DNA of 64,000 nt from Aureobasidium sp. EXF-3400. Its lineage: Eukaryota > Ascomycota > Dothideomycetes > Dothideales > Saccotheciaceae. The position numbers and the translations under genes are program-made. The first letter of the stretch is position 1, and each line of letters opens with the position of its first letter. Under the pieces are notes generated by a model, which was given only the letters and a program-made list of their open reading frames with translations, ran no database searches and was not told the DNA's origin. This document shows, one piece after another, positions 38,650 to 51,487 of this stretch. Location of the stretch: NCBI GenBank assembly GCA_024195585.1, contig SWBL01000067.1:110136-174135 (forward strand), in the 5' to 3' direction.

Positions 38650-40573
38650 GGCGTAGGTTTTTGGTTGCTCCGCGGATTGTTGTTGTTCTGCGGGTCGTGT
38701 TTCTTGCTCGATTGTTTGTGTTTCTTGCTCGGCTATTTGTGACTCTTGTGCTTCAGGATGGTGTGAGGATGACGATTCGGGTGCGGGAGCTTGGACCACC
38801 TCACTGTAGGTCGGGGCATTGGGTGCCGACGGGCCTTCAACCTGGCTTCGGTCCCACACGTGATCCATTTCCTCAATAGACAAGGCACCTGCAGAAGCCT
38901 GTGCAGCTGTCTCTGCAGGTGGCTCTGCAGCTTGAGTTGGTGCCGACGTTGCAGGCGCACTGACAGGACCAGCAGGAGCTACATAGTTGGCTTCGTCTGC
39001 CTGTCGTTCGGCAGCCTCGAACTCAAAATTGCTAGAGTAAATGACAGCAGCGAATGCCTCGAGATCCTTGACCTGGTCGATAGCACCAAGATATTCGTTG
39101 ACTTGAGAACCGACAGATTCGGCAGCCACAAGATCATCGGGTTCGCTACTACCAGCAGCGATGACATGGGCCTGACGACAGAAGACAGCAAGAGTCTGAG
39201 CAAACTTGCACTTCGTATCGCTGATTTCGGTAACGCGTGACAGGAAATCGGGTGCTGGAGGACTGATCTTGAAGGCTTCGGTTGCGATGCGGTAGTCGAT
39301 CAGGTGAGAGAAGGTGGCATTGAGAACTTGGGTGAAGACGTGGGTGAAAGTTGGCGAGTCGATAAGATCCGAGGTCTCGTCAAGCAATCTGCGAAGGGAA
39401 GCATTGGAAGAAGTGGAGCTGGACGCGTGCATGGGATCCTGCGATGTCTCTTGTGGTGCGGGTGATGTAGACATGGCGTCAATACCAGATTCTGACAAGA
39501 CATGATCCTCTTGATCACGAGGAGGAAGCATGTACGCCAGCCACTTGTGTTCGCGACGCTCGGCCTCAGTGGCGCCCTCGACCTTCTTACGGACTTCAAG
39601 GATGAGCTCGCTCAAACGTTCGAGAGTCATATCCTCGCGAGGGTTGATGGGACCGAAGACATCCTTGACAGCAGCGGTGACCTTATCGACAATGTCTTTC
39701 GTGCCTTTGTGCAACAACCACCAGCTGAATGTCAGGTATTTGCGATTTGTCTCGAAGTCGTTGCCGTAAACGTTATCGTAGTTGTCGTCATCATTGTTCT
39801 CCAAGGAGATGCGGGTCGAGTCGGAGGGGTTTGGTGGGTTGGCGAGCGAGACTACCGAAGAGAGGTATGTACGACGTCCAAGGAGGTTCAACTGGATACG
39901 AGTAAGGAGAGTCAGGAGGGAGAGGGTATATAGCAGAGTCAGAGCTCTTGTAATAGCTGCAACCAACTTGTCAGTGGCGTTCGTTGATACGCAAATAGAA
40001 CCAAGACTCACAGCTGATCTTCATGTCATTCCAGAGTTGTGCCTTTGATTTCTTCTTCAACAGCGATCTGGCGTCCTGGCTATCAGCCATCTGACTAGCA
40101 TGGATGTAGCTGCCAGTTTGGAAGCTGGAGGTGCTGGCAGAGTCGTCGATTGTGCTGGCAGGAGCCGAGGGGAATTCAGAGGAAGCTGCTTCTGACGGGC
40201 CTGCACTTCTTGCCAGTTTCTCTGATCGCTGGCGTTGCAACTCATTTGTGATGTCTTCGACGGGCAGAGCACCAATGATCTCTTCTCGGATGGTAGGGAG
40301 CAAGGCTAGCACGGTGTAGGTGCAGTCCTCCTGGTTCTGTTCGAAGCGGCGACGGAGGCTGCCACGCTGTTAGCCGAATGTCTCCAGGCCACGACTTTCA
40401 AGCAGTGGTAGTTACTTTTCTTTGGAGATTCTCTCATCGGCCATGCGCTGGCGTGCTTCGAGCCATTTGCTCCAGGCATATTGACCAGCTAGATAGACCA
40501 GCCCTAGCGTGCCTGCTCCAATGGCGAACCTGGTGCGATTGCGCCTGAACCACCGGCGCGTCCCTTCTAACAT
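37933..40573 (-). CDS. PEX3: PEX3 peroxin with in-frame C-terminal dihydrofolate reductase (fusion ORF)
   Basis: Three exons, 40573-40416, 40358-40012 and 39956-37933, form one open frame of 842 aa. Residues 1 to about 530 are Pex3: N-terminal anchor MLEGTRRWFRRNRTRFAIGAG, then LRRRFEQNQEDCTYTVLALLPT and ALTLLYTLSLLTLLTRIQLNLLGRR. Pex3 sits in the peroxisomal membrane with its bulk in the cytosol and recruits Pex19. A Gln/Glu/Pro-rich linker (repeats of EQET and AEQQ) follows. Residues from 605 are DHFR: LTLIVATTAKNGIGKNGTLPWPMLKKEM, VVMGRKTWESIPPKFRPLP, FVIGGAAIYKQAL. No stop separates the two. The ATG at 38649 has a near-perfect GCCATGG context, so a separate DHFR transcript is also possible. 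Confidence 0.8.
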
Positions 40574-40852
40574 GGCAGCATCGGTGTATTCGTCTACTGC
40601 TCAATTGCTGCTGCAAACCCACTATGATTCGACCTCGTCGCTTGTTGAAAATCGTCACACTTGTCTGGAGACAGGAACACGAGAGAGAGAGAGAGCTCCG
40701 ATCAATCTGGAGAGACCGCGTGGGGGTTGGACCTCGGCATCTCTCGCGACACTTTCCCTGTCTGGGCATCATTGCGGTATCGCTCTACGGATATCAAAAA
40801 CGTCTTTGTATGAATGCACGCTATTCTATCGTCGCTCGTCGAGGAACTTGTC

Positions 40853-42980
40853 CTAGTATGCTGCACACTCCCTTTCAAGCCAATTCAATGTTCTCTGGTC
40901 GTGAGTGAAATATCCCTTTGTCTTCTCGTACACCTTTGAGTGATAGTCGTTCAGCCACTGCTTCTCCTGCGGCGTGAGCAGCGATGCGTCTGTGAGCTTC
41001 TTGCACATTGGTGTCATTGTGACATGCTCGAAGCCCAAGTAAGGCTTGTCGCCGAATTGGTGCGTCGTCTTCTTTTCCGTCACCATAAACATATCTAGAT
41101 CATGTTAGCCACGGTCGTCCCATGTGCAATCTCTTTGATCCAAACTTACTCTCTATTCTAATACCGAACGCGCCATCCTCGTAGTAGCCAGGCTCATTCG
41201 AAATGACATTGCCAACTGCCAAAGGCACCTCGCTGTAGGCAACTCTAGTACCAATGCCGATCGGTCCTTCGTGGACGTTGAGGAAAGATCCAACGCCATG
41301 ACCAGTGCCGTGTCGATAATCGAGTCCTTCAGCCCAGAGGAATTGTCTAGCTAGGACATCAATCGCATATCCAGTAGTGCCTTTAGGAAACTTGACGTTG
41401 TCTAACGCTATGTGACCCTTCAACACAAGAGTGTATGCTTTGCGCTCCATCTCTGTCGGCTCACCAAAGTGCATGGTGCGGGTGGTATCTGTTGTACCAT
41501 CAAAGTATTGAGCACCAGAGTCGCAAAGATACACCGCCTTAGGTTCAATGACACTGCATGCGCCAGGCTCTGGCTTGTAGTGAATGACCGCAGCGTTCGC
41601 GCCAGTAGAAGATATCGTGTCGAAGGAGAGGCCAACAAAGTGCTTGTGCTTCGAGCGAATAGACTCCAGCTTGTCAGCGGCCTCGACTTCGTCAATCTTA
41701 GCCTTCTCGTTGATAAGCTGGTCCTCAAGCCAAGCGAAGAACTCGCTGAGCGCGGCACCGTCGCGAATATGGCATTCCCGCATACCCTTCATTTCGGTTT
41801 CGTTCTTAACAGCTTTGGCGTCGCCAACCAAACTGCGCACCAAGTCGACCTTCTCCTCTCCACCCAGTGCTTTGTACAGAGCCCAAGAAGCCTTGTTTGA
41901 AACGAGATATTTGTTCTCTCCGGTAGAAGATGAGGAGAAAGCTTCCATATCGGTGAAAATGGCATCATAGGGTCGGACCTCAACACCCGAGAGATGCGTT
42001 CTTGCGGCAGCAGTGAGCTTGGAATCGTCGATGTAAAGGGTAGTGGTAGTTGGAGTAACCACGGCGTAAGAGAAGAAGACGGGGTTGTAGGGGATGTCGC
42101 TTCCACGCAGATTGTATAGCCAGGCCACCTCATCGAGCATTGACACGACAAAACCGGCGCTCTTTTTCTTATCCAGATCTTTGCGCAGGTCGTCAATCTT
42201 GTCCTGGAATTTCTTGCCGGCGAAATCGAGAGTGAGGACATCGGCCTTTTCGTTCGGTCTAGCAGGTCTTGCTGAGCCCCAGATGCAGTCTACGAGGTTC
42301 TCTTTGACAGCGACGAGATCTTTGCCGCCTTTCTTCTTAATCTTGTCGGACAGCTTGCGAGCATCGGCTAGTATGCAGTTAGTGATGGTCCTTGGAGCTT
42401 GGAAGGAGACATACGAGCTGTGACAGTGGTAGGATCAACACCAACAATCTTGCCGCCCTCTGACTGCTCGGCGGACCACTCCTGCCAGGTGGGTACATCT
42501 TGGAGACCCTGTTTGAGCAGAGTCCAGTTGTTGTCCAGTTGCTTCTCGGCTTGGTTGAAGTATCTTCCATCCGTAGCCAAGGCAGCCTTCTCTTGAGTGA
42601 TGACGGCAGTGCCAGCGGAGCCAGAAAAACCAGAGATGAATTCTGTGTTCACGTCAACATCATGTCCTGGCCTTCTGAGCATGAAATGATGCAAACTGAC
42701 CTCTGCGAGCATCGGCGGGAGCTATGTACTCGCTTTGGTGACTGTCTTCTGAAGGCACAACTGCGAGAGTCAGTCAGTTGTCTGTCGATGTGCATCCAGA
42801 CGGCTTACTGTAGATATCTACCTTGTTGCGCTTCATGAGTTCCCGCAACTGCGTGAGTCGCTCGGTTGTGTTTACTTTCTCCATATCGATAGGATATTTT
42901 CTAATGGCCGAAGCGTGGAACAATCTTTCGGCAGTGATGCCTTTTGAAAGTGTACTGAGTCTAGCGAGCCCACGTAGCAT
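40853..42980 (-). CDS. ampp: Xaa-Pro aminopeptidase P (M24B), possible dual mitochondrial/cytosolic forms
   Basis: Five exons, 42980-42809, 42760-42701, 42642-42415, 42367-41150 and 41094-40853, give 639 aa. It removes N-terminal residues preceding proline; it is a di-manganese enzyme. Metal ligands are all visible: both Asp in [19 protein letters not shown], His in [15 protein letters not shown], and Glu in [18 protein letters not shown]-terminal creatinase-like domains contain [13 protein letters not shown] and [12 protein letters not shown]. The first 32 residues ([24 protein letters not shown]) look like a mitochondrial presequence. A second Met ([10 protein letters not shown]) starts exactly where the cytosolic form of this family begins. 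The ending WLERECAAY is family-typical. Confidence 0.92.
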
Positions 42981-43650
42981 CTGCAGGTCGCGTGTCGCTT
43001 TTGGTGTCGCTGTCGATTGGACACGCTATGACGGAGTCACGGCCTCACCGACGCCGAAGGGGTCCTTCCCGGTCGGCAACCTCCGCCATAGCGTCGGCGC
43101 CCATGTGCGAACATCATCTCTACCTCACAATCAACTACCAAAGACAACCACCAAAACATACGAGGCTATTCTAGGACATCAGTAGGTGCATACCCTCTAC
43201 CTAGCTACCTTCCCGTCGTGAGATCTCAACATCTCTCGCACTGCCTTCACGCCCCCTTTGGCTGTTGATTTCTTTGTCTGTTTCTCGTGATTGACTTCTG
43301 CTGAAAAAGGTATCTTGCCTTGGATCTTAGGCTGAGTCGACAACTACAGCGACACTTCCCCGGGTTCTGTTCTGAAAGGTAGGCCATGTCATTGACCCCG
43401 TCTCATACGCTGCCAAGGCAGCCTCTGGTGGGTGTTCGACGAGATCTGTTTCCTTTGCTTCACCATTCGGATGCAGTTCCTTGCGCGACGAGACACTTCC
43501 CGCTACTGAAATTTTGTCTCCTTCACCATCGCCAAGATGACCTACTCGGCGTTGTGGCGTACTGCAACCGGTAGCCAATGGCCTTGTGGCCCGATCGAAC
43601 GAGCAATCGAATCCGGAAGACTAATTGAATTGATTCTTCTAGATCCAAAA
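42981..43650. promoter_or_regulatory. Divergent promoter region, aminopeptidase P / importin-13-like
   Basis: 670 bp. In-frame sequence upstream of 43651 reaches an ATG at 43537, so part of it may be coding or 5' leader of the importin gene. No other gene is supported. Confidence 0.4.
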
Positions 43651-46600
43651 ATGAGCGTGGCTGGTCAAGCAATCGAGCTCGTCCGTCGACTCAACGATCC
43701 CAGATATGCAGCCGGTGCCTCGCAGATATCGCGAGAGCTGCAGGAGATCCAGTTGTCTGATCAAGGATGGGCCGCTGCAGATGCTATGCTCGACCATGCA
43801 GATATCAACATAAAATTCTACGGAGCTCTGACTCTGCAGATCAAGCTCAACAAGGACAGGTCAGGACTATTCAATCAACACCGCATGCGATTCTGAGTAC
43901 TGATGATACGAAGGAGCACACTCAACGAACAGGCAGCCGCTGAACTAAGGTCGCGTCTGATCCTGTGGTTCGTAAGTTTGTCTCTTCCATTCGCTCGGTT
44001 TGACTTCTCATCGTTTCTTTCTACAGATTCGTCTTGCGCTGGGTGATATGCCTCCCAAACTTATCATTGACAAGCTTTGTTCTACAATGGCCACATACTT
44101 TATTCAGTCTCCCGTGTCCTGGACTCAGACCGTTCGTCAGGTCGTTTGCTCGTTGCACGCCGGAGATGTTGTGCCTCATGACATGCTTGGCACATATCCA
44201 GACACCAGCCAAATCATCAGCGGTCTGTCAGGGTTGAAGCTGTTCATGGCTGTACGCTTTTGCAGAGTGTTGGCCGAAGATGTACAAAACAGCTCTGTCT
44301 TAGGGCCGCAGTACTATCATCTTGATAACATCTTCAAGAGCAACACCACTGATTCGGCAATACTGATGACTTATGTTCTCAGCACATCAACACCATTGTC
44401 CACAGAGATTCGAGTTGAAGCCGTGAACTGCTTTTCTGCTTGGGTCACCTACAGCTTTGCCCATTGGACTACTGACCCTGTTGCTTTGCAGCTTTTACAG
44501 AACCTTACGCCAATGGCTTTGGAGCATCTCTTGCACCACGAAGAAAGCGTCAGAGACCCCACTGTCGAATTCTTCGTCAACACGTTGGAGTATCGCTCAA
44601 AGTTCCTTCAGAAGGAGCAATTGGGATCTTTATCGCTTCTAGTGCGCAGAACCATCGGTCCGCAATGTTTACTACCGGGCCAAAATTTTCTGGACCCAAC
44701 CCTCGTGGCATTCAGCAAGCTGATCACTGCTTATGGTAAACTGGTAGTCAAGGATTTGATATCGGAGAGAAATCAAGAATCATCTCAAGAAATCATCGGT
44801 TAGTCTCTAAGAACTACACGCCAGCTACAACAGTCAGACTGACCCAACGTTAGATCTTTTCCAACAACTACTGCGCGCTCCTGGCTACCCTGCTGAAGAT
44901 GACCAGGTCATTCTCAACGTGACAGAGTTTTGGATTGAATACGCCGAAACGATTGCCGATACACTCATGGACGCAGCAGAGGATGAAATTCCTTTCCTAG
45001 CAGTTGTGAGGAATGATCTCATGCAAGCTGTTCAGACATACATACCCAAACTTCAGGCACCACCTCTTGCAGAAATGTCTGAATGGGACGAAGACAATGT
45101 CGATCACTGGCAATTCTTCCGCGATAACATCAGCGATTTCTTCGACCAGGTCAACAACGTTCCAGAGACTCACCTTCTCAGCAACATGGTCGTTCTAGCA
45201 ACCAATGTCTTACCTGCTCGTCAATGGCTGCATCTCGAAGCCATAATCTTCTCAATCAACTGCATCTCAGACTCCATTGCATTGTCAGATGAGAACACCC
45301 AGGCACTCTCTGCACTCATCGGATCTTCATTGTTCAGCGACATTTCGTCCAACAGCGCGGATGTTCCAAACAAACTCAAGCGTGCTGCCATGACTCTTGT
45401 TGATCGGTACTCTTCATTCATTAAGAAGAACCCGCAATTCCTCCCGCCTGTTCTTACCTTCCTCTTCACAATACTAGGATCAACACCTGCAGATCGTGTC
45501 AAGCTCGCAGACGCTTCTGCCAAATCTCTTGAGCAGCTTTGCTCCTCATGCCGCAAGTCCTTGACACCACATCTAGACGAACTCCTCCAACAATGTCCAC
45601 AAGCACTTTCCGGTCCCTCGGCAAACAGCTATCAGAAAGAGAAGATTATGGCAGCTCTTGCCTCGATCATACAAGCCCTGCCAACCGAAGAAGCCAAGGC
45701 CACGCCTCTGATATCACTCATTGAGGTTATCGAAAATGATCTTAACACGGCTATCGCAACTCTCAACAGAGGCAATGTGGAGGATAGCGAAGTGCTAGGT
45801 ACTTCTGCCTTGCAATGTTTGGCCAGCATTGGCAAAGGTATTCAGGCGCTCACAAACGATGTAATCGATGTTGACAGCGATGATGAAGAAGGAAACGATG
45901 AATCAGCTGCAATTGGTAATTTCTGGACCTCGCAAGCTTGCGTCGAGATTCAGAATCGTATCGTGCAATGCATCAACATAGTCGAGTACCTGCACAACCC
46001 GGGCGATGCAATGGATGCCGCCTGTGCGATCTTGCGCGCCGGTCTTAAGGAGACAAAGCCGGGTCCATTCGTCTTCCCACCCTCGGCCACTGTCGCCTTT
46101 ATCAGCAAGGCACAGATTAGCACACCCCGTATCGAGGCCATCATCGGTACAGCGTGCAGTTTTGTCTCCAACTGTTCGCGCAAAACAGCACCTCACATGT
46201 TTGGCGAAATGTCAGCAGTGTATCAGAGAGTAGCGCTGGTGATGCAGCAACTCGGCGACCCGGCTAACGACCCTCAACTCGCCCAGCTATGCATCGATTT
46301 CATGCAAAGGCTGCTAGTCAGCTATATAGACGTTCTGCTCTCGCCATCGGACGACGAGATCGCCGCAGCTCTGCAATTTGTCATCAATTGCATGGTAGGC
46401 AATGCGCCCATGTTGAAGCGCAATGCCTGCAACTTTTTCGTAAGCCTCTCTTTCGTCTCGGTTTTTACCTGAGTGATGCCTCTCTACATACCCCTGACAC
46501 TAACACGCAACAATACAGGAAACTTTGCTGGGTCTTGCCAACCCACGCACCACGCACTCCCTCCCGCCCTGTCGGGTGCCTCCCCTCTCCGTGCTCACCG

Positions 46601-46899
46601 CCTTTGCCGCCCCTCTCTCCCGCGCCCTCATCTTTAACATTAGTGGGCTGGCCCAGCGCTCGGAGATCGAGTCGCTGTGCAAGCCTCTGCGCGCGCTTGT
46701 CTTCTCACAGCCTGGGCTAGCCAAGCAGCACCTCGAAGAAGCACTGCTTGATGCAAACTTCCCATCCACCAATGTGGGAGAGAAGGAGAAGCGGGTGTTT
46801 GTGGCAAAGGTGCTGGGGCTGAGGGGAGGTAGACAGACGGTGGTTGTGGTCAAGGAGTTTTGGGCTTTGTGCAAGGGGACGGTGACTTCGTTTGAGTAA
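43651..46899 (+). CDS. Importin-13/Kap122-like karyopherin beta
   Basis: Five exons, 43651-43859, 43914-43971, 44027-44798, 44854-46439 and 46519-46899, give 1001 aa. MSVAGQAIELVRRLNDPRY is chosen as start because relatives begin there. An in-frame ATG at 43537 would add 38 residues. The N-terminal repeat AADAMLDHADINIKFYGALTLQIKL matches the importin-beta N-terminal domain. The Xpo1-like region is ILWFIRLALGDMPPKLIIDKLC. HEAT repeats fill the rest, with an acidic loop (IDVDSDDEEGNDES) near residue 730. It is related to yeast Kap122/Pdr6 and animal importin-13, nuclear transport receptors acting in both directions. It is the second karyopherin in this window. Confidence 0.85.
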
Positions 46900-47761
46900 G
46901 GGGTTGGGTGGTGGTGGAGATAGCTTCTCCTTTTGCTGGTTCTGCGATGGACCGTCGATATAAAACAAGTTTATGTGATTCTACAATACGTTGTGTTCAG
47001 TTGTCGGTGAGAAGAGATGTAATGTATCGAGAGATGCCCGAACGTTTCTAGGAGTGTAGCGTCTCTCTCCATTCGCAGAGGCATGTCCACTTGTACCTAT
47101 CGAAATGCACGATTGTTTCCATATCCAAAACACATCCAAGGAGAGTCCATGAAAACCAAGGCTCCCTCCCAGCGAACACCATTCGTTCTTGTAAACCATT
47201 CTGTACTTCTACAGCCCCCCATGACACTATTCAATCAAACATAAGAGTCGATGAAATATTACCCCTTGAGATTCGTGGATCAACGATAGAAAATTTACAA
47301 AATGATTGAAAGTAGATAAATCCACAAACGCCGCCCCATCCATTCCATCCACCCCTCCTTTCTCAATGAGGATGGGATATATGTGTGCTTTGTGAACCCC
47401 CGCCGCGAAAATTTGCATAAAAACAAGACTCCAATCGAGATGGTTCCCTTTCCATCTCGAACTTTCCTTTGCTCCTTTGTGCTGGCCGTTGATCCCATAA
47501 TAGATAAAAATCTTCTTCTTTCATCATCATCATCATCACCACCATGACGCGCCTCTCCTTTCACGGCGATGCAGCAGTAGCTTGAGATTCAACAATGGAT
47601 CTTTTCCTCTTGTCTTCTGCATCGTCATAGCCGTCAGTGTTTGGAGACCTTCTTCTTTTGGTTCCTTGTTGATGAGCATTGCTCGAAGGTGTGCCGGAAG
47701 CAAAATCGTGGACCTCGATCTTTTCTTCTTCTTGTTCTTGCTCTTGCTTCCGGCTATCATG
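46900..47761. other. Intergenic between convergent genes
   Basis: 862 bp, 3' regions of the importin-13-like and histidine kinase genes. A short (TCA)n run lies at about 47520-47540. Small frames overlap it on both strands without recognisable content. Confidence 0.5.
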
Positions 47762-50700
47762 TCATGCGAGTTGCTTCGTCGTGTGACGTGCAAGTCCGTT
47801 CGGTTGTTTTACTTTTTCGCTGCATCCGATTTGCTGCTTGTCGCTACTGGGTCTGGTGGTGGCGGCAGTGTGGTTGTTTGCCTTCTCTCCACCTTCGAGG
47901 TTCTTGACGATGCTGCCTAGTCTACCCATACTCACGGGCTTGGTCAAAAAGTCATCGACGCCTGCGAGGAAGGCACGTTTCTTTGCTTCTGCGTCGCCAA
48001 CACCCGTCAAGGCCATAACGGTGCAGCGATCCCATTTGTTCTTTTGTTCGAGATTGCGTATCAACTCGGTGGCTGTAAAGCCGTCCATTACGGGCATTGA
48101 GATGTCCATCAGAATTAAGGCGTAGGAAGACGGTGCAGACGCATACGCCGTCACGGCTTCCAAGCCATTGCCTGCGCAAGTGTAGGGTCTTTTCAACTTG
48201 CGCATGGTCGCGACGAGGAGCTTCATGTTGATAGGGTTGTCCTCAACTAGCAAGACTTTAGGGAGGTTCGGGTCCGGGTCCTTGGTGATCTCTTTGGTTG
48301 CTGAGGACGGACTCTTCTGGGGTGAGATAGGTGTTGAGGGAACGGATGCACCAGGCTTTGATTCCGTATAGGTTGGCGGAGGGTCGCTGTTTGTGGCGGC
48401 GTTTGGCGGTTTGGTGAGGATATGCAGGACGGATGGTGAGGAGGCGATCGCACCTACAGTCTGGGCTTCAGAGGTGGGTTGAGACTGAATCCGGCTTTGT
48501 AGAGCCGCTGTCAACGCTCTTGACATCTTCCTCGGCCCAAATGGTTGGTTGATGAAGATCGCGTTCTTAGACGCGCTCTGTCTCACAACCGACGAAGCTG
48601 AGATCGAACCTAGCACAATCATTGGTGGCGATGCCTGACTCCTTGAGTTTCTCCTCTTCTCTTGCCAGTGCTCGTAATCTGCTTCGGCCAGAATACAAAC
48701 ATCGAAAGCTTTTGTGTCATCAGAAGCTGACACTGACTCGACTTGGCAATCCAGCCATTCCGTGCAAGTCTTTTTGGTGTTCGTCTTGATGGTCTTGTTG
48801 CGGGTTCGCTCCCCATCAACCGTACCCAGAGATTTTGAAAGTGCAACTCTGAGATCGCTTCCATCAGGACGTTTCGGTACGTCAAATTCGGACTCCGTGT
48901 CTTCTTCGAAAGTGGCGTTGAACGAAACGACCACCTTGGTTCCTCTTCCAAGCTCACTCTCGAAACTAATGTGACCACCGAAGTCCTTGATGATCTGCTT
49001 GACGATTGAAAGTCCAAGTCCAGTACCGACAGCGTGCGTATTTTCCTGCATGAACGGTGTGTACAAGTGGTTTCGAAGGTATTCGCTGCCGATACCTTGA
49101 CCAGTGTCTTCGATTATCAAAGATACAAGAGCCTGCTCTGGGTGTTCCGACTTTTTGTACTGCAGACTTACAGTGATTGTTCCCTGTTTAGTATACTTGA
49201 GCGAATTGCCGAGAAGGTTGGTAATGACTCTGGTCCAGCTGCCAGGCGATATGTTTAAGTTCCAGTTTGATCGCTTGGCAATGTTTAACACGACTGCGAC
49301 TTGCTTCGGTGCTTTTGCAGCAAGTTCGTCTTCGTCTTCTTGCTTGGCTTTGCTTGCCTGGAAGCTCTTGGCCGTGACGGTCGTGTCGACCACATTCTCC
49401 GTGAGGACAGCAAGATCGACTGCACTCGTAACGCCAACTTCACCCATGTCTGCAGTCTTGAAACCGGAATTTCTACCAGCGTCCTTGTCTTTTCGATCTT
49501 TACGTTCTAGGTCTGAGAAGCTGTTGATCTTGGTAAAGTCGAGAATGTTGTTAATCGTGTCAAGTAGCGTCTTGCCAGCCATGCTGATAGTAGTCGTCAT
49601 TTCCTGTTGGTAATTGCTGAGATCACTTTCTTGAAGAAGCTCGACTCCTGCCAGAACACCATGCAGTGGAGATCTCAATTCGTGCGAAACGGAACTGATG
49701 AAGGTGGCTTTGGCTTGATCGGCTGCTATAGCGTCGAGGCGTGAGAGTTCGGCCATCAAGTTGTTGCTAAAAGCTGCAAGATATGTGATGTCCTCGGCCT
49801 TGTCTAGATATCTGTTGGGCGCAGCGTTCCAGACAAAAACGGCCGAACGCCATCTTTCTCGTCTGCTGTCCCACAAGGGCAGGAAGGCGATACTCCGGGG
49901 TCCCGAAAAGACTTCGCCTAGGGTCATCGCGTCGACGAATTCACGACTGCGACGCTTGCGAGACCTGCTTCTCTTCGAGTCTTCACTGACGTCATCAGAG
50001 AAATCAGTACCAGAGGAACTTGAAAGAGCTTTGCCATCATGGAAATTGAACACCTTGCCCATAGGGTAGCGGCGGATGAGACTGCGAATGAACGTCTTTG
50101 GAAGACTGGAGTGTCTTGCAGAAGGATCGAAGCCACGGATGGTAGACCTGACCTTTGTGGAGAAGCCAAGCAGAGCACATTGAGCATCGGGTGCAAGAGG
50201 TGTTTCTGCGTTGTGCGAGGTTGCTTCTGAGCCTGAAGAGCCAGTCGCAGTATCGCTTTCGGGATCGGTGGACGAGACTCCTTGATTCTTGGTTGATTCT
50301 TTGGAGCGGTGGAAGTCAGCATCGATGAAGGCAACGCCTTCAGCACTGATAGCCTCGCGCATGAGGTTACTGCTTCGAGCAAAGGCCGTGTTGATCTCAC
50401 GGTCAAGATCAAATCCTTCATGTTTGTCCTGTGCCAGGTGGCCAGATTTTACATTTACAGTGGACTTTGGTGCTTGATTGGTTGGTTGGACGTGGTTTGG
50501 ATCGACGAGCGTGGGAGTGCGACCGTGAGGGAGTTGATCGGCTCTGTATGTCATTCCCAACTCTTCATCAGCACGATCATTTTGGGCCTTTCCCTCCTCG
50601 ATGGAACCGCGGCGACGTCTTGCCCCTTCACCTCTGGCTTTCTTGCTGTGCGTGTCCAGCCACCAATCTCTTAAGCTGTCCTTGCCCTCGCTGAAGAGAG

Positions 50701-51487
50701 CCAGGCCCTTGATCAGACGATCGCCACGCTGTCTCTGCATGGTGATATGTTTGGCTTCAAGGTGGCCCATGATGGTGTCAGCAATGTCTTCCATGAAAAC
50801 CATTTCGTCAGCGCTGATTCCAAAGCGAGGGCGATCGTCCAGTATGGCATAAGAGCCAACAACCAGGCCATTGCTTGCTCGGATGGGTACAGCAGCGTAG
50901 AATCTCATGGTAGCGGCAGCCTTGACTATCATGAGCTTCTGCAGGGCAGAATCCTGTCGCATATCGCTGATGATGTGCCAATGAGGGCTGACGCCATCGG
51001 TGTAGTAGTATTCATCTTCTTTGGGGTCTTCACGGCGGTCTTTGGTGGTGATCCATTGCTTGAGGCCAGTGATGGAGAAGCCTTCTTCGCGAGGAAAGCG
51101 TGTAGTTCCTAGGAACAGAGCATCACGAGAGTTGTGAATCAGATCGGACTGTAGCGACAGGGTTCGTGTGGACTCGGCCAGGACAAACTCTTCAGTCTTG
51201 GACACGAGTGAGATAAGACAGCGCTGTGCCTTGAGCCGTAGCGCACCCAGCTGAGCAAAGGCAGCTAGGGCCGTGTCGTCGCTTCCAAGAGCTACTCTGT
51301 TGTCGATTACGCCGTCGTTGAATTGCAGAGGATGGATGGACGTCTCAAAGGGTTCCAGGAGTCTGGACAGAGCGACACTGTTAGCCCGATGGCCGGGTGG
51401 GCCAGACTGATCTCGGCACACTCACTTGAAGACTTCGCGGGTTCGCGACGTCTCGCTGGGCGCCACAGAGGGCGACGAAGTCGACAT
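47762..51487 (-). CDS. GAF-domain hybrid histidine kinase
   Basis: Two exons, 51487-51426 and 51362-47762, give 1220 aa. The short first exon supplies MSTSSPSVAPSETSRTREVFK; without it no ATG is available. There is no TM helix, so it is cytosolic. Domain order: GAF (about 70-225, with FYAAVPIRASNGLVVGSYAILDDRPRF), a Ser/Arg-rich linker and a second GAF-like region (about 340-560), HisKA with phospho-His near 580 in FISSVSHELRSPLHG, and HATPase with N-box NLLGNSLKYTK (about 737), DTGQGIG and GTGLGLSIVKQI. A long Ser/Pro linker leads to a C-terminal receiver (LLVEDNPINMKLL, phospho-Asp in LILMDISMPVMDG, Lys in FLTKPVS). It feeds a phosphorelay through an Hpt protein; the signal is unknown. The C-terminus is basic and disordered. 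Confidence 0.9.

Noticed and set aside
39502..39933. 143-codon plus-strand frame opposite PEX3
   Set aside because: Shadow of the PEX3 coding strand with no domain.
47582..47920. 112-codon plus-strand frame overlapping the histidine kinase 3' end
   Set aside because: Antisense to the receiver-domain end and low in protein-like features.
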